The notes beneath the pieces are model-generated. The model saw only the letters and a program-made list of their open reading frames with translations, searched no databases and had not been told where the DNA came from. The position numbers and the translations under genes are program-made. Below are positions 33,243 through 42,109 of a stretch of 64,000 nt of DNA, piece after piece. The stretch spans positions 38,466 to 102,465 of the forward strand of contig JBOHFK010000006.1 in assembly GCA_050699635.1 (NCBI GenBank), in the 5' to 3' direction. This DNA is from GCA-003244245 sp050699635 (GTDB lineage Bacteria; Actinomycetota; Actinomycetes; Mycobacteriales; Pseudonocardiaceae). Position 1 is the stretch's first letter, and each line of letters starts with the position of its first letter.

Positions 33243-35366
33243 TTATCCGATCCCCGGCAGGTGCCGGACGAGCAGGTCGATTCCGAAGATGCCCACGAAC
33301 GGAACGGTCACCCCGCCGAGCCCGTAGATCACTAGGTTGCGCCGCAGCAGCGCGACCGCGGTGGACGGCCGGTAGCGCACTCCGCGCAGCGCCAGTGGGA
33401 TCAACGCGGCGATGATCAACGCGTTGAAGATCACCGCGGAGAGGATCGCTGACTGCGGGGTGGCCAGCCGCATGATGTTGAGCTTGTCCAGCTGCGGGTA
33501 GATCACGGCGAACATTGCCGGCAGGATCGCGAAGTACTTCGCCAGGTCGTTGGCGATGGAGAAGGTGGTCAACGCGCCCCGGGTGATGAGTAACTGCTTG
33601 CCGATCTCGACGATCTCGATCAGCTTGGTGGGGTCGGAGTCCAGGTCGACCATGTTCCCGGCCTCCTTGGCGGCCGAGGTGCCGGTGTTCATCGCCACCC
33701 CGACGTCGGCCTGGGCCAGCGCGGGCGCGTCGTTGGTGCCGTCGCCGGTCATCGCCACCAGGCGGCCGCCGAGCTGCTCGGTGCGGATCAGCGCGATCTT
33801 GTCCTCGGGGGTGGCCTCAGCCAGGTAGTCGTCCACTCCGGACTCGGCCGCGATCGCCTTGGCCGTCAGCGGGTTGTCCCCGGTGATCATCACGGTGCGG
33901 ATGCCCATCGCGCGCAGCTCGCCGAACCGCTGCGCGATTCCCGGCTTGACCACGTCGGACAGCCGGATCACCCCCAGCACCCGCGCTACCCCGCCGGCCG
34001 ACCGGGCGACGACCAGCGGCGTCCCGCCTTGGTGGGCGATCTCGTCCATGACCGTTCCCAGACCGGCCGGGAAGGTGCCGCCCCGCTGCGCCACCCAGGC
34101 CTGGACCGCGCTGCCCGCGCCCTTGCGCACCGCGACGCCGTCGAGGTCGGCACCGGACATCCTGGTCTGCGCGGTGAACGGCACGAACTCCGCGACCGCC
34201 TCCCGCGCGGTGGCCGCCGCGGCGAGGCCATGCTCGGCGGCGCACAGCTCGACGATCGAGCGGCCCTCCGGGGTCTGATCGGCCAGGCTGGACAACCTGG
34301 CCGCCGCCACCAGCTCAGCCAGTGGCACTGCGTCGACCGGGATCAGGCCGGCCGGGATCAGCTCGGTGGCCCGCCGGTTGCCGAAGGTGATCGTGCCGGT
34401 CTTGTCCATCAGCAGGGTGTCGACATCACCGGCCGCCTCCACCGCCCGTCCCGAGGTGGCCAGCACATTGCGCTGCACCAGCCGGTCCATCCCGGCGATG
34501 CCGATCGCCGACAGCAGTGCGCCGATCGTGGTCGGGATCAGGCAGACCAGCAGCGCCGTGAGCACGGTCAGCGACTGTGCACGGCCGGAGTAGGTCGCCA
34601 TCGGCTGCAGCGCCACCACCGTCAGCAGGAAGATGATCGTCAACGCGGACAGCAGGATGGTGAGCGCGATCTCGTTGGGGGTTTTCTGCCGCCGCGCCCC
34701 CTCCACCAGCGCGATCATCCGGTCCACGAAGGACTCGCCCGGCTTGCTGGTGATCCGCACCACGATGCGGTCGGAGAGCACGGTGGTCCCACCGGTAACG
34801 GCGCACCGGTCGCCGCCGGACTCCCTGATCACCGGTGCCGACTCACCCGTGATCGCGGACTCGTCGACCGACGCGATGCCCTCGACGACATCGCCGTCAC
34901 CGGGGATGATCTCGCCGGCTTCGACCACGATCCGGTCGTCGACCCGCAGCGCGGTGCCGGGCACCCGCTCCTGTGACCCGTCGGCGGCCAAGCGGCGCGC
35001 CATCGTCTCCTTTTTGGACCGCCGCAGCGTCTCGGCCTGCGCCTTGCCCCGCCCCTCGGCGACCGCCTCGGCGAGGTTGGCGAACAGCACCGTGAACCAC
35101 AGCCACGCCGCGATCCACCAGGCGAACACGCTGGGATCCAGGATGGCCAGCACGGTGACCAGCGCCGAGCCGACATACACCACGAACATGACCGGATTGC
35201 GCAGCTGGTGGCGCGGATCCAGCTTGCGCACCGCCTCGGGAAACGAGCTGAGCAGCTGGGCCGGGCGGAACGCACCGGCACCCACCGCCCGGCCGGTACG
35301 CCGGGCGGGCAGCTCGGCGGCCTGTTTCGGCGCGCGGACCGGACGGTCCTCGGTGGAGGTGCTCAC
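33243..35366 (-). CDS. kdpB: Potassium-transporting ATPase catalytic subunit KdpB (P-type ATPase)
   Basis: A 707-residue protein. The phosphorylated Asp321 lies in MDKTGTITFGN. The A-domain motif is DESAITGESAPVI, and the hinge motif MTGDGTNDAPALAQADVGVA is intact. Membrane helices match the KdpB pattern. KdpB hydrolyses ATP to drive potassium uptake by KdpA. The start overlaps the kdpA stop by 4 bp. Confidence 0.97.
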   Translation of the reverse strand: MSTSTEDRPVRAPKQAAELPARRTGRAVGAGAFRPAQLLSSFPEAVRKLDPRHQLRNPVMFVVYVGSALVTVLAILDPSVFAWWIAAWLWFTVLFANLAEAVAEGRGKAQAETLRRSKKETMARRLAADGSQERVPGTALRVDDRIVVEAGEIIPGDGDVVEGIASVDESAITGESAPVIRESGGDRCAVTGGTTVLSDRIVVRITSKPGESFVDRMIALVEGARRQKTPNEIALTILLSALTIIFLLTVVALQPMATYSGRAQSLTVLTALLVCLIPTTIGALLSAIGIAGMDRLVQRNVLATSGRAVEAAGDVDTLLMDKTGTITFGNRRATELIPAGLIPVDAVPLAELVAAARLSSLADQTPEGRSIVELCAAEHGLAAAATAREAVAEFVPFTAQTRMSGADLDGVAVRKGAGSAVQAWVAQRGGTFPAGLGTVMDEIAHQGGTPLVVARSAGGVARVLGVIRLSDVVKPGIAQRFGELRAMGIRTVMITGDNPLTAKAIAAESGVDDYLAEATPEDKIALIRTEQLGGRLVAMTGDGTNDAPALAQADVGVAMNTGTSAAKEAGNMVDLDSDPTKLIEIVEIGKQLLITRGALTTFSIANDLAKYFAILPAMFAVIYPQLDKLNIMRLATPQSAILSAVIFNALIIAALIPLALRGVRYRPSTAVALLRRNLVIYGLGGVTVPFVGIFGIDLLVRHLPGIG

Positions 35367-36997
35367 CCCAACCCCTCTGTGATCGGGCCCAGCGCCAGCG
35401 CCGGCAGGAACGTGATCGCCGCGGCCAGTAGCACGGTGCCCAGCACCAGCACCGCGAACTGCGGGCTGTTGGTGGGTAGCGTGCCGGCGCCGGGCTCGGT
35501 ACCTGTCTGGCTCACCAACGACCCGGCCAGCGCGAGCACAGCGATAATCGGCACGAAGCGGCCGAGCAGCATCGCGATACCCAGCGTGGATTGAAAGAAG
35601 TCGCTGGTCACCGTGATCCCGGCGAACGCGCTGCCGTTGTTGTTCGCCGTCGATGCGTAGGCGTAGAGCACCTCCGACAGCCCATGCGCCGCCGGATTAC
35701 CCAACGCTGCCGGCGTCGACGGCAACGCCAGCGCCGCCCCGGTGCCCAGCAGCACCAGCGTGGGCATCGCCAGGAACGAGATCACCGCCGCGGTGATCTC
35801 CCGGCGGCCGAGCTTCTTGCCGAGGTATTCCGGAGTCCGCCCGACCATCAACCCAGCCAGGAACACCGCGATGATCGCGATGGTGAGGATGCTGTAGATG
35901 CCGGTTCCTACCCCGCCTGGGCTGATCTCGCTGAACAGGATGTTCACCAGGGTCCCGCCCCCACCGAAGCCGGTGAAACTGTCGTGTAGCGAGTTCACCG
36001 CGCCGGTCGAGGTGCCGGTGGTGGAATCGGCGAACAGCGCCGAGGCCGGGATCCCGAAACGGACCTCCTTGCCCTCCGTCACGCCGCCGGCCGCCTCGGC
36101 AGTCCAGATCACCGCCAGCATCGCGGCCCATAACGCGGCCATCACCGACAGCAGGACGGTGCCCTGCCTGGTGTCGCGGACCAGCACCCCGAACGTCCTG
36201 GTGAGACTGACCGGGATCACCAGCAGCAGGAAGATCTCCAGCAGGTCCGAGCCGCCGTTAGGGTTCTCGAACGGGTGCGCGGAGTTGGCGTTGAAGATCC
36301 CGCCGCCGTTGGTGCCCAGCTCCTTGATCGCCTCCTGGGACGCCGCCGGGGCCAGCGCGATGGTATGCCGGGCCCAATCAAGACCCGTCACGTCGATACC
36401 GGACCGAAGGCTCATCGACGCACCCAACGCGACCAGGGCGATCGCCGAGACGAACGCGATCGGGATCAGCACCCGCACCACGGCCCGCACGAGATCGACC
36501 CACACATTGCCCAGCCGGTCGGTACCGGCCCGGATGAAACCCCGGATCAGCGCCATCGCCACCGCAAGCCCGACCGCGGCGGAAACGAAGTTCTGCACCG
36601 TCAGACCAGCCATCTGCACGCTGTGGCCCATGGTCGTCTCGGGCACGTAGGACTGCCAGTTGGTATTCGTGACGAACGAGACAGCGGTGTTGAACGCCAC
36701 GCCCGGTGGTACCGCACCACGGCCGAACGACAACGGCAGCAGCGGCTGCAGCCGCTGTAGCAGGTACAGCAGCACCACCCCGGCACCGGACACCCCGAGT
36801 ACCCCGGCGGCGTAAACCGGCCAACGTTGCTCGGAGTCGGGATCCACCCGGACCAGCCGGTAGATCGCCCGCTCCACCCGCCAGTGCCGGCCGTCGGAGA
36901 AAACCGCTGCTAGGTAGTTCCCGAACGGCACATACACCGCCGCCAGCGCCACCACCAGCACGGCGACCTGCGCAAGACCCGCCGTCGTGGCCGACAT
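35363..36997 (-). CDS. kdpA: Potassium-transporting ATPase potassium-binding subunit KdpA
   Basis: A 544-residue polytopic protein starting MSATTAGLAQVAVLVVALAA at ATG 36997. It shows family segments such as FGNYLAAVF, FVTNTNWQSYVPETTM and GTNGGGIFNANSAHPFENP, parts of the potassium-selectivity loops. The start overlaps the kdpF stop by one base (TGATG). A longer frame to 37126 would overlap both small upstream peptides and is rejected. Confidence 0.96.
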   Translation of the reverse strand: MSATTAGLAQVAVLVVALAAVYVPFGNYLAAVFSDGRHWRVERAIYRLVRVDPDSEQRWPVYAAGVLGVSGAGVVLLYLLQRLQPLLPLSFGRGAVPPGVAFNTAVSFVTNTNWQSYVPETTMGHSVQMAGLTVQNFVSAAVGLAVAMALIRGFIRAGTDRLGNVWVDLVRAVVRVLIPIAFVSAIALVALGASMSLRSGIDVTGLDWARHTIALAPAASQEAIKELGTNGGGIFNANSAHPFENPNGGSDLLEIFLLLVIPVSLTRTFGVLVRDTRQGTVLLSVMAALWAAMLAVIWTAEAAGGVTEGKEVRFGIPASALFADSTTGTSTGAVNSLHDSFTGFGGGGTLVNILFSEISPGGVGTGIYSILTIAIIAVFLAGLMVGRTPEYLGKKLGRREITAAVISFLAMPTLVLLGTGAALALPSTPAALGNPAAHGLSEVLYAYASTANNNGSAFAGITVTSDFFQSTLGIAMLLGRFVPIIAVLALAGSLVSQTGTEPGAGTLPTNSPQFAVLVLGTVLLAAAITFLPALALGPITEGLG

Positions 36998-37086
36998 CAG
37001 AACCGCTCCGGACGGATCAGCGCGATCACCAGATAGACCACCAGCAACAGCGCCAACACCCCACCCACCACGTTCTGCGCGATCAC
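36997..37086 (-). CDS. kdpF: KdpF, small membrane subunit of the potassium pump
   Basis: A 29-residue peptide from GTG 37086: MIAQNVVGGVLALLLVVYLV and then IALIRPERF. A single helix ending with R-P-E-R/K-F is the KdpF hallmark. It stabilises the KdpABC complex in the membrane. It overlaps both neighbours by one to four bases. Confidence 0.9.
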   Translation of the reverse strand: MIAQNVVGGVLALLLVVYLVIALIRPERF

Positions 37087-37157
37087 AACCGCTCCAGCCC
37101 GCGCAACAGCGCAGCAAGGACGACAAAGCTGCCGACGATCAGCAGCAGGTACGCCAT
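37083..37157 (-). CDS. 24-residue membrane peptide preceding kdpF
   Basis: MAYLLLIVGSFVVLAALLRG and then LERL. One hydrophobic helix with a short basic tail, ending in a 4-bp GTGA overlap with kdpF. GGAGC lies about 15 bases before the ATG. Short ORFs of this form sit before kdpF in other actinobacteria as far as I recall; a role as an extra pump subunit is inference. Confidence 0.6.
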   Translation of the reverse strand: MAYLLLIVGSFVVLAALLRGLERL

Positions 37158-37636
37158 ATCCGCCACCCGAGCACGCTCCTTCCGGTGCGACGACTGGCCC
37201 CTGGTCCTCCCCTCAGCCACCGCGAGCCTGCCCCGCGCTGGACTCGCCGACGCCGCCCCCTACGCACTCTTGACGGCCAACGCCCAACCCTTGATGGTTC
37301 CTTGACGCCGTGGTGATCCAAAGCCGAGTGTGGATTGCCTCCTCGCCACAACCCGCGTCGGCGATTGGTGCCACGCACCCACGTCAACAGAGCATTAAGA
37401 CAACCGGGGAAACCCTCAGGAACCCGCTAAGGCAAGGGCGATGGCCCCTACCGGAGCGGCACGCTGGACCGGCTCGGCGTGCTCACCTTCGACCACCGCA
37501 GCCTCACCGCCCTCACCGTGATCGCGCTCGTCGGTGTCCTACCCAGCCTGATCCTCGCCATCACCCGAAGACTGGCAGGAACAAGGGTCAGATATGTCCA
37601 ACCGAGGACAAGTTCGGCCCCCGACTCCTATTCGTG
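37158..37636. other. Upstream region of the kdp operon
   Basis: About 480 bp without a convincing gene. It should contain the KdpE-controlled promoter, but I could not single out a repeat as the KdpE site. A plus-strand frame at about 37.43-37.64 kb carries a hydrophobic stretch (LTALTVIALVGVLPSLILAI) without a start codon and may be the tail of a lost membrane protein. Confidence 0.4.
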
Positions 37637-38122
37637 CTAGAGCCGGGCGTCCGTCAGTTCCCGGTAGTAGTAGAGAAGCGGCTGGTCCTGGCCCGGCTCG
37701 GTGTTGGTGTAGCCGTGCCGTTCGTAGAAGCGGCGGGCGTCGACGTCGTCACCGTCGACGTTGATCTCGAGTAACTCGCCCCCGCACTCTCGGGTCACGG
37801 CCTCGGCGGCCTTGAGCAGTGTGGAGCCAATTCCTCGTCCGCGCAGCTCCGGCGCAACATAAAGCTCGTCGAGGAGGGCAACGGGACCCTCGTACCACAC
37901 GTTGGGGCGCAGGGTAAGCAGCGCCACAGCGACAGCGGGATCACCCGCCAGCAGGGCGATCACCTCTCCGCCGGTGAGGAGCCGCCGGAGTCGGCCAGCG
38001 AGGACTTCGGGCCCGGGCGTGGGCGTGCGGTACTCCCGGTTGAACCCATCCAGCAACCTGGCCACGGTGACAGCCTCCGACACCGTGGCCACCCGGGCCG
38101 AAACGACCGATCGCTGCTCCAT
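37637..38122 (-). CDS. GNAT-family N-acetyltransferase
   Basis: A 161-residue protein from ATG 38122. The acetyl-CoA loop is in LYVAPELRGRGIGSTLLKAA, followed by NVDGDDVDARRFYERHGYTN, the standard end of a GNAT domain. The substrate is unknown. An alternative start at 38254 adds 44 residues of low-complexity sequence and is less likely. Confidence 0.82.
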   Translation of the reverse strand: MEQRSVVSARVATVSEAVTVARLLDGFNREYRTPTPGPEVLAGRLRRLLTGGEVIALLAGDPAVAVALLTLRPNVWYEGPVALLDELYVAPELRGRGIGSTLLKAAEAVTRECGGELLEINVDGDDVDARRFYERHGYTNTEPGQDQPLLYYYRELTDARL

Positions 38123-38304
38123 CCACGGGAGTATGTCGGAGACGGTCCGCTGACCGGACGTATTTTCGCGCGCCCCTGCCTCAGGCCGTCCATGATCACC
38201 GTCATGGTCCAGACAGGCGGCACCTGGTGGCTCTGCCAAGCCGATTTGCCGCATTACCGCTCAAGGTGACTTCCGGAGGTTCCCGACACACCAACCCAGG
38301 GCGA

Positions 38305-39276
38305 CTACCAGAGATCGTTGAACTGTGAGACCTGGTTGATGCCATCCCAGCGATGACCCACTCCCGAGTTCGCGATCATCGACGCCGGGTCACTCCGGAT
38401 TGGAGCAGGTGTTCCCGACGAGGTTGACCGGCTGGCGTTGCGGCTGCTGTGGGTCGCACTGATGGTCTGAGCCGCCGGCTCGCCGGCGGCCGTGGGTTGG
38501 ACGGGCCCGCCCGGTGCCATGGGGGGCGTAGCGTGGACCTCCCCCAGGGGCTCCGCACTGCGCAGACCACTGTCGTGGCCGCTGCCAGGACTGGGTGCCG
38601 GGATGGCAGCCACGGGAGCCACCGGGGTCCCGACGTGGGTGACGGCGCCGCCGTGAGACATCAGGAATGGGGCGGACAGCCAGGCCGCGGGCAGCGCGAG
38701 AGCGAAAGCGCCGGCTGCCATCAACCGCTGGCGCTTTCTCGATCTGTCCCCGCGCGACTGGACCTCCGGTGGGACGGTGGACCCTGCTGGCGTGCTCGGC
38801 GGCCCGAGGTGGGGCGGCTCGGCAACCTCAGGCGTGGGTGGGGCGGGCGGCGAGCCACCAACCAGCAGCATCGCGGCGAGGTCCTCGGCGCTGACCCCGG
38901 CGGAATGCAGCGCCCGGCGCAACGCCTCGACGGTCTCGGCGATCTGCGGCCGGATCAGGTTCCCGGACTCGGCCTCATCCGACGGCCCCAGCGGCGCAAC
39001 GTCGGGAGGCAGCGCCGGGATCGTCCCCTCGGGATCAGCCGACCAGGTTCGCGTCGTACCAGCAACCTCGGACCTGGTGAGAAGCTCAGCGAGCTGATCT
39101 ATCGACACCTCAAGAGCGCGGGCCAGGCTCGGTCGTATCGACGGGAGCGGTTCGCTGTCCCCGGCCTCCCACCGGATGACCGTCGAGCGTTCTACTCCCA
39201 GATGTGCAGCGAGCGACTCCTGGGTGAATCCGACTGCTTTGCGGCGCTGGGATAGCTCTTGCCGTCTGGACGTCAT
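38305..39276 (-). CDS. XRE-family HTH membrane protein carrying an Hsp70-like segment
   Basis: A 323-residue protein. Residues 1-65 are an XRE helix-turn-helix (GFTQESLAAHLGVERSTVIR). Residues 114-142 (TVEALRRALHSAGVSAEDLA and then AMLLVGGS) reproduce the helix and adenosine-motif region of an Hsp70 ATPase; the Hsp70 at 44.6 kb has LSRTLEAAEVKPAELSAVLL and VGGSSRIP there. Residues 187-204 form a membrane helix, and a Pro/Ser/Thr-rich exterior tail follows. A perfect 16-bp palindrome 52 bp upstream is a likely autoregulatory site. The role of the Hsp70 piece is unknown. Confidence 0.72.
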   Translation of the reverse strand: MTSRRQELSQRRKAVGFTQESLAAHLGVERSTVIRWEAGDSEPLPSIRPSLARALEVSIDQLAELLTRSEVAGTTRTWSADPEGTIPALPPDVAPLGPSDEAESGNLIRPQIAETVEALRRALHSAGVSAEDLAAMLLVGGSPPAPPTPEVAEPPHLGPPSTPAGSTVPPEVQSRGDRSRKRQRLMAAGAFALALPAAWLSAPFLMSHGGAVTHVGTPVAPVAAIPAPSPGSGHDSGLRSAEPLGEVHATPPMAPGGPVQPTAAGEPAAQTISATHSSRNASRSTSSGTPAPIRSDPASMIANSGVGHRWDGINQVSQFNDLW

Positions 39277-39327
39277 GTCGTCACCTCTCGCCGAAGACGT
39301 TTCCGCAGTTCAGCAAACCCCATGCAG

Positions 39328-39343
39328 CACTGATGCATCAGTG
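39328..39343. promoter_or_regulatory. Perfect 16-bp palindrome upstream of the XRE gene
   Basis: CACTGATGCATCAGTG is fully self-complementary. It lies 52 bp before the XRE start codon, a typical operator position for autoregulation. Confidence 0.55.
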
Positions 39344-39548
39344 ATGCCGCGGTCGCGCTCTGGTCGCAGCCCATTACGCACGGTTGTGTGCACACTACGC
39401 CTGAAGCACCTTACGCACAGCAACGGAGGCACCGCCATAACCGGCCCTGGATCAGTGACTAGCCGACGCTGCGGCGAGTGAGCTGCGCCTGAACTAGGCC
39501 GGTCCGGCGACGGACCTCCTCACCAGTCGTCGCGTACCGGCCTAAGAC

Positions 39549-39583
39549 CCTGCACGGGGCCGCCCTTTTGGGCCCCGTGCAGG
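39549..39583. terminator. Strong hairpin (terminator-like)
   Basis: CCTGCACGGGGCC pairs perfectly with GGCCCCGTGCAGG around the loop GCCCTTTTG. There is no following T-tract. It lies before the CBS gene and may insulate it or act in its leader. Confidence 0.55.
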
Positions 39584-39708
39584 GGCCGCAATCCTGGCCC
39601 AGCCACCAGCGGTGAGGTCGGCATCACACAGATGACCGGACCTCTTCCCTGTCGGGCAGCTCCCCCGCGAGGGACGATGGAATGACCTGCGTCATCGGGA
39701 GGGGACTG

Positions 39709-40152
39709 ATGAAGGTTGAGGAGATCCTGAAGTCCAAGGGCCGATCGGTCCAGACCATCGAGGCCGACGCGAGTATCGCTGAGGCGATCGACCGGCTCAA
39801 CGGCCCCCCACAGATCGGGGCGCTCGTCGTACCCGACGAGCTGGGGCAACGGCCGTTCACCGGCACGCTGACCGAGCGCGACATCATTCGCGCTCTTGGT
39901 AAGTACGGTGCCAAGCTGCTGACCATGCGGGTCACCGAGGTGATGTCGCGCAATGTTCCCACCTGTTCCCCACAGGACAGCATCGCGCGGCTGATGCAGC
40001 AGATGACCGCTTCCCGTTACCGGCACCTGCCGGTGGTGGATCAGGGCACCCTGACCGGTCTGGTGAGCATCGGAGACGTGGTCAAGGCGCGGGTCGCGGA
40101 CATGGAGCTGGAAACCGGCCTGCTCCGGGATCTCTACATCGCCCGCGGATGA
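39709..40152 (+). CDS. CBS-domain-pair protein
   Basis: A 147-residue protein from ATG 39709 behind GGGAGGGG. Two CBS repeats are visible: SVQTIEADASIAEAIDRLNG to GTLTERDIIRAL, and VPTCSPQDSIARLMQQMTAS to GLVSIGDVVKARV. Stand-alone CBS pairs bind adenine nucleotides and modulate partner proteins. It precedes the ClC gene by 155 bp on the same strand and could sense energy charge for it, which is inference. Confidence 0.85.
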   Translation: MKVEEILKSKGRSVQTIEADASIAEAIDRLNGPPQIGALVVPDELGQRPFTGTLTERDIIRALGKYGAKLLTMRVTEVMSRNVPTCSPQDSIARLMQQMTASRYRHLPVVDQGTLTGLVSIGDVVKARVADMELETGLLRDLYIARG

Positions 40153-40306
40153 CGTCGGCCTGACGGACAGGTCCGCGCTGCGGCCGCAGAGCGCTCCGGG
40201 AAACGGCTGGACTTGCGGTGGATGAGGGGACCTGCCATAAAGTCCTTATCGGAAGCCAACGGGGGCTGCGCGGACCAGGGGACGGCTCTGGCGGGCTGGT
40301 CCTTCG

Positions 40307-42109
40307 GTGAGTAGCGGGCGCCGGTCGCAGCACCTGGGTGATTTCACCGTCCGACCGCGGGTGCTGCTGATCATCGCGTGGGCGTTTCCGATCGGTGCGG
40401 CCGGTGCCGCCGCGTCCTGGTTTCTGCTGCGGCTGATCGGCCTGATCACCAACCTGGTCTACTACCAGAGAATCCGCTTCGATCTCGTGGCGCCGGGGTT
40501 GGCGCAGGACCCGCCGTGGCTGATCCTGCTGGCACCTGCGGTCGGTGGGCTCGTGGTGGGTCTGATGGCCCGATACGGCTCGGAGAAGATCCGCGGTCAC
40601 GGCATCCCGGAAGCGATCCAGGCGATCCTGCTGCGACGCAGCTGCGTCGAACCGCGGGTGGCCGTGCTCAAGCCCGTTTCAGCCGCGGTCAGCATCGGCA
40701 GCGGAGGGCCCTTCGGCGCCGAAGGACCGATCATCATGACCGGTGGCGCCATAGGATCACTGCTGGCCCAGGGCTTGCACTTGTCCGCCGATGAACGTAA
40801 GGCGCTGATGGTATCCGGCGCCGCCGCCGGCATGGCGGCGACGTTCAACGCCCCGCTGGCCTCGGTACTGCTCGCGGTCGAACTATTGCTGTTCGAGTGG
40901 CGCCCCCGCAGCTTCCTCCCGGTGACCGCGGCGGTCGCGGTCGCCACGTTGGTCCGCCAACCGCTGATGGGCACCGAGCCGATCTTCCCGGTGAGCACCG
41001 CCGGGATGCACTCGAGCGCTCTGGTCGACCTGTTCTGTGTCCTCGCCGGGGTCCTCGGCGGCCTGCTCGCCTGGACCGTGACCAAGATTCTCTATCTCTC
41101 GGAGGACACCTTCGCCAAGCTGCCGGTGCACTGGATGTGGTGGCCCGCGATAGCCGGGCTGATCGTCGGGCTCGGCGGGTTGATCGAGCCCCGGGCGCTC
41201 GGCGTGGGGTACGACGTGATCAACGACCTGCTCACCGGGCACGCCGCGATGTCGTTGATAGTCGGGATCTTGGTGGTCAAGAGCCTGATCTGGGCCTTGT
41301 CACTGGGCTCCGGCACCTCCGGTGGTGTGCTGGCACCGATTTTCATGATCGGCGCCGCGCTGGGGGCCCTCGAGGGACACCTGTTCCCCGCGATGACGCC
41401 CGGGTTCTGGGCCCTGATCGGGCTGGCCACCACCGTCGGTGGGGTGATGCGCTCACCGCTGACCGCCGTTGTGTTCACCCTCGAGCTCACCCGGGCGTGG
41501 CCGGCGCTGCTGTCCCTGCTGATCGCCGCGGCCGCCGCCTTCTGCGTCTCGACCCTGTTGTTGCGCCGCTCGGTGCTCACCGAGAAAATCGCCCGGGCCG
41601 GGTACCACCTGAGCCGGGAGTACGACGTCGATCCGCTGGAGGTGCTGCTGGCCGACGAGGTCATGCACGCCGAACCGGCGACGTTGCACCCGGGTGATCC
41701 GTTGCCGCTACCGGCGAAACTGCTGGCCAGCACCATTCCCCGGCTCCAGACAAACCGGGCAGTGCCCGATGGTGTTCCCGACCCGCTGCAACGGCTGTTC
41801 CCGGTGCTCGACGACGACGCCAACCTCCGCGGCGTCGCTACCCGGGCGCAGCTCGTCGGCGAGCAGAGCGGGACCGTCGCGGACCTGATGATCACTAACC
41901 CGGTGCTGGTGTACCCCGACGACACCCTGCGCACCGTGGCCAATCTGTTCGCCGAACGCCACATCACCAGCGCCCCGGTCATCGATCGCCAGGACGCCAT
42001 GCTACTCGGCCTGATCACCGTAGATCAGTTGCTCGACGGCCGGCTCAAGGACCTCGCCGAGGAACACGACCGGGAACGACCCCTCAGGATCCGGAACCGG
42101 CGAATGTGA
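40307..42109 (+). CDS. ClC-family chloride channel/transporter with C-terminal CBS domains
   Basis: A 600-residue protein from GTG 40307. The selectivity motifs GSGGPFGAEGP (131-141) include the gating glutamate Glu139, and SGAAAGMAATFNAPLASVLL is the central helix region. GSGTSGGVLAPIFMIGAALG is the later filter loop. The last 150 residues contain two CBS-like repeats (VADLMITNPVLVYPDDTLRT near the end). A retained gating glutamate is compatible with a chloride/proton antiporter. The 3' end overlaps the convergent dehydrogenase gene by 26 bp. Confidence 0.92.
   Translation: MSSGRRSQHLGDFTVRPRVLLIIAWAFPIGAAGAAASWFLLRLIGLITNLVYYQRIRFDLVAPGLAQDPPWLILLAPAVGGLVVGLMARYGSEKIRGHGIPEAIQAILLRRSCVEPRVAVLKPVSAAVSIGSGGPFGAEGPIIMTGGAIGSLLAQGLHLSADERKALMVSGAAAGMAATFNAPLASVLLAVELLLFEWRPRSFLPVTAAVAVATLVRQPLMGTEPIFPVSTAGMHSSALVDLFCVLAGVLGGLLAWTVTKILYLSEDTFAKLPVHWMWWPAIAGLIVGLGGLIEPRALGVGYDVINDLLTGHAAMSLIVGILVVKSLIWALSLGSGTSGGVLAPIFMIGAALGALEGHLFPAMTPGFWALIGLATTVGGVMRSPLTAVVFTLELTRAWPALLSLLIAAAAAFCVSTLLLRRSVLTEKIARAGYHLSREYDVDPLEVLLADEVMHAEPATLHPGDPLPLPAKLLASTIPRLQTNRAVPDGVPDPLQRLFPVLDDDANLRGVATRAQLVGEQSGTVADLMITNPVLVYPDDTLRTVANLFAERHITSAPVIDRQDAMLLGLITVDQLLDGRLKDLAEEHDRERPLRIRNRRM

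Larger units (their letters stand above)
39277..39708. other. Divergent regulatory region between the XRE gene and the CBS gene
   Basis: About 430 bp without a gene. It holds the palindrome at 39328-39343 and the strong hairpin at 39549-39583, both listed separately. Nothing else was recognised. Confidence 0.5.

Noticed and set aside
37158..37636. Riboswitch (such as a c-di-AMP sensor) upstream of kdp
   Set aside because: No conserved riboswitch core could be recognised; KdpD/KdpE are sufficient to explain regulation.
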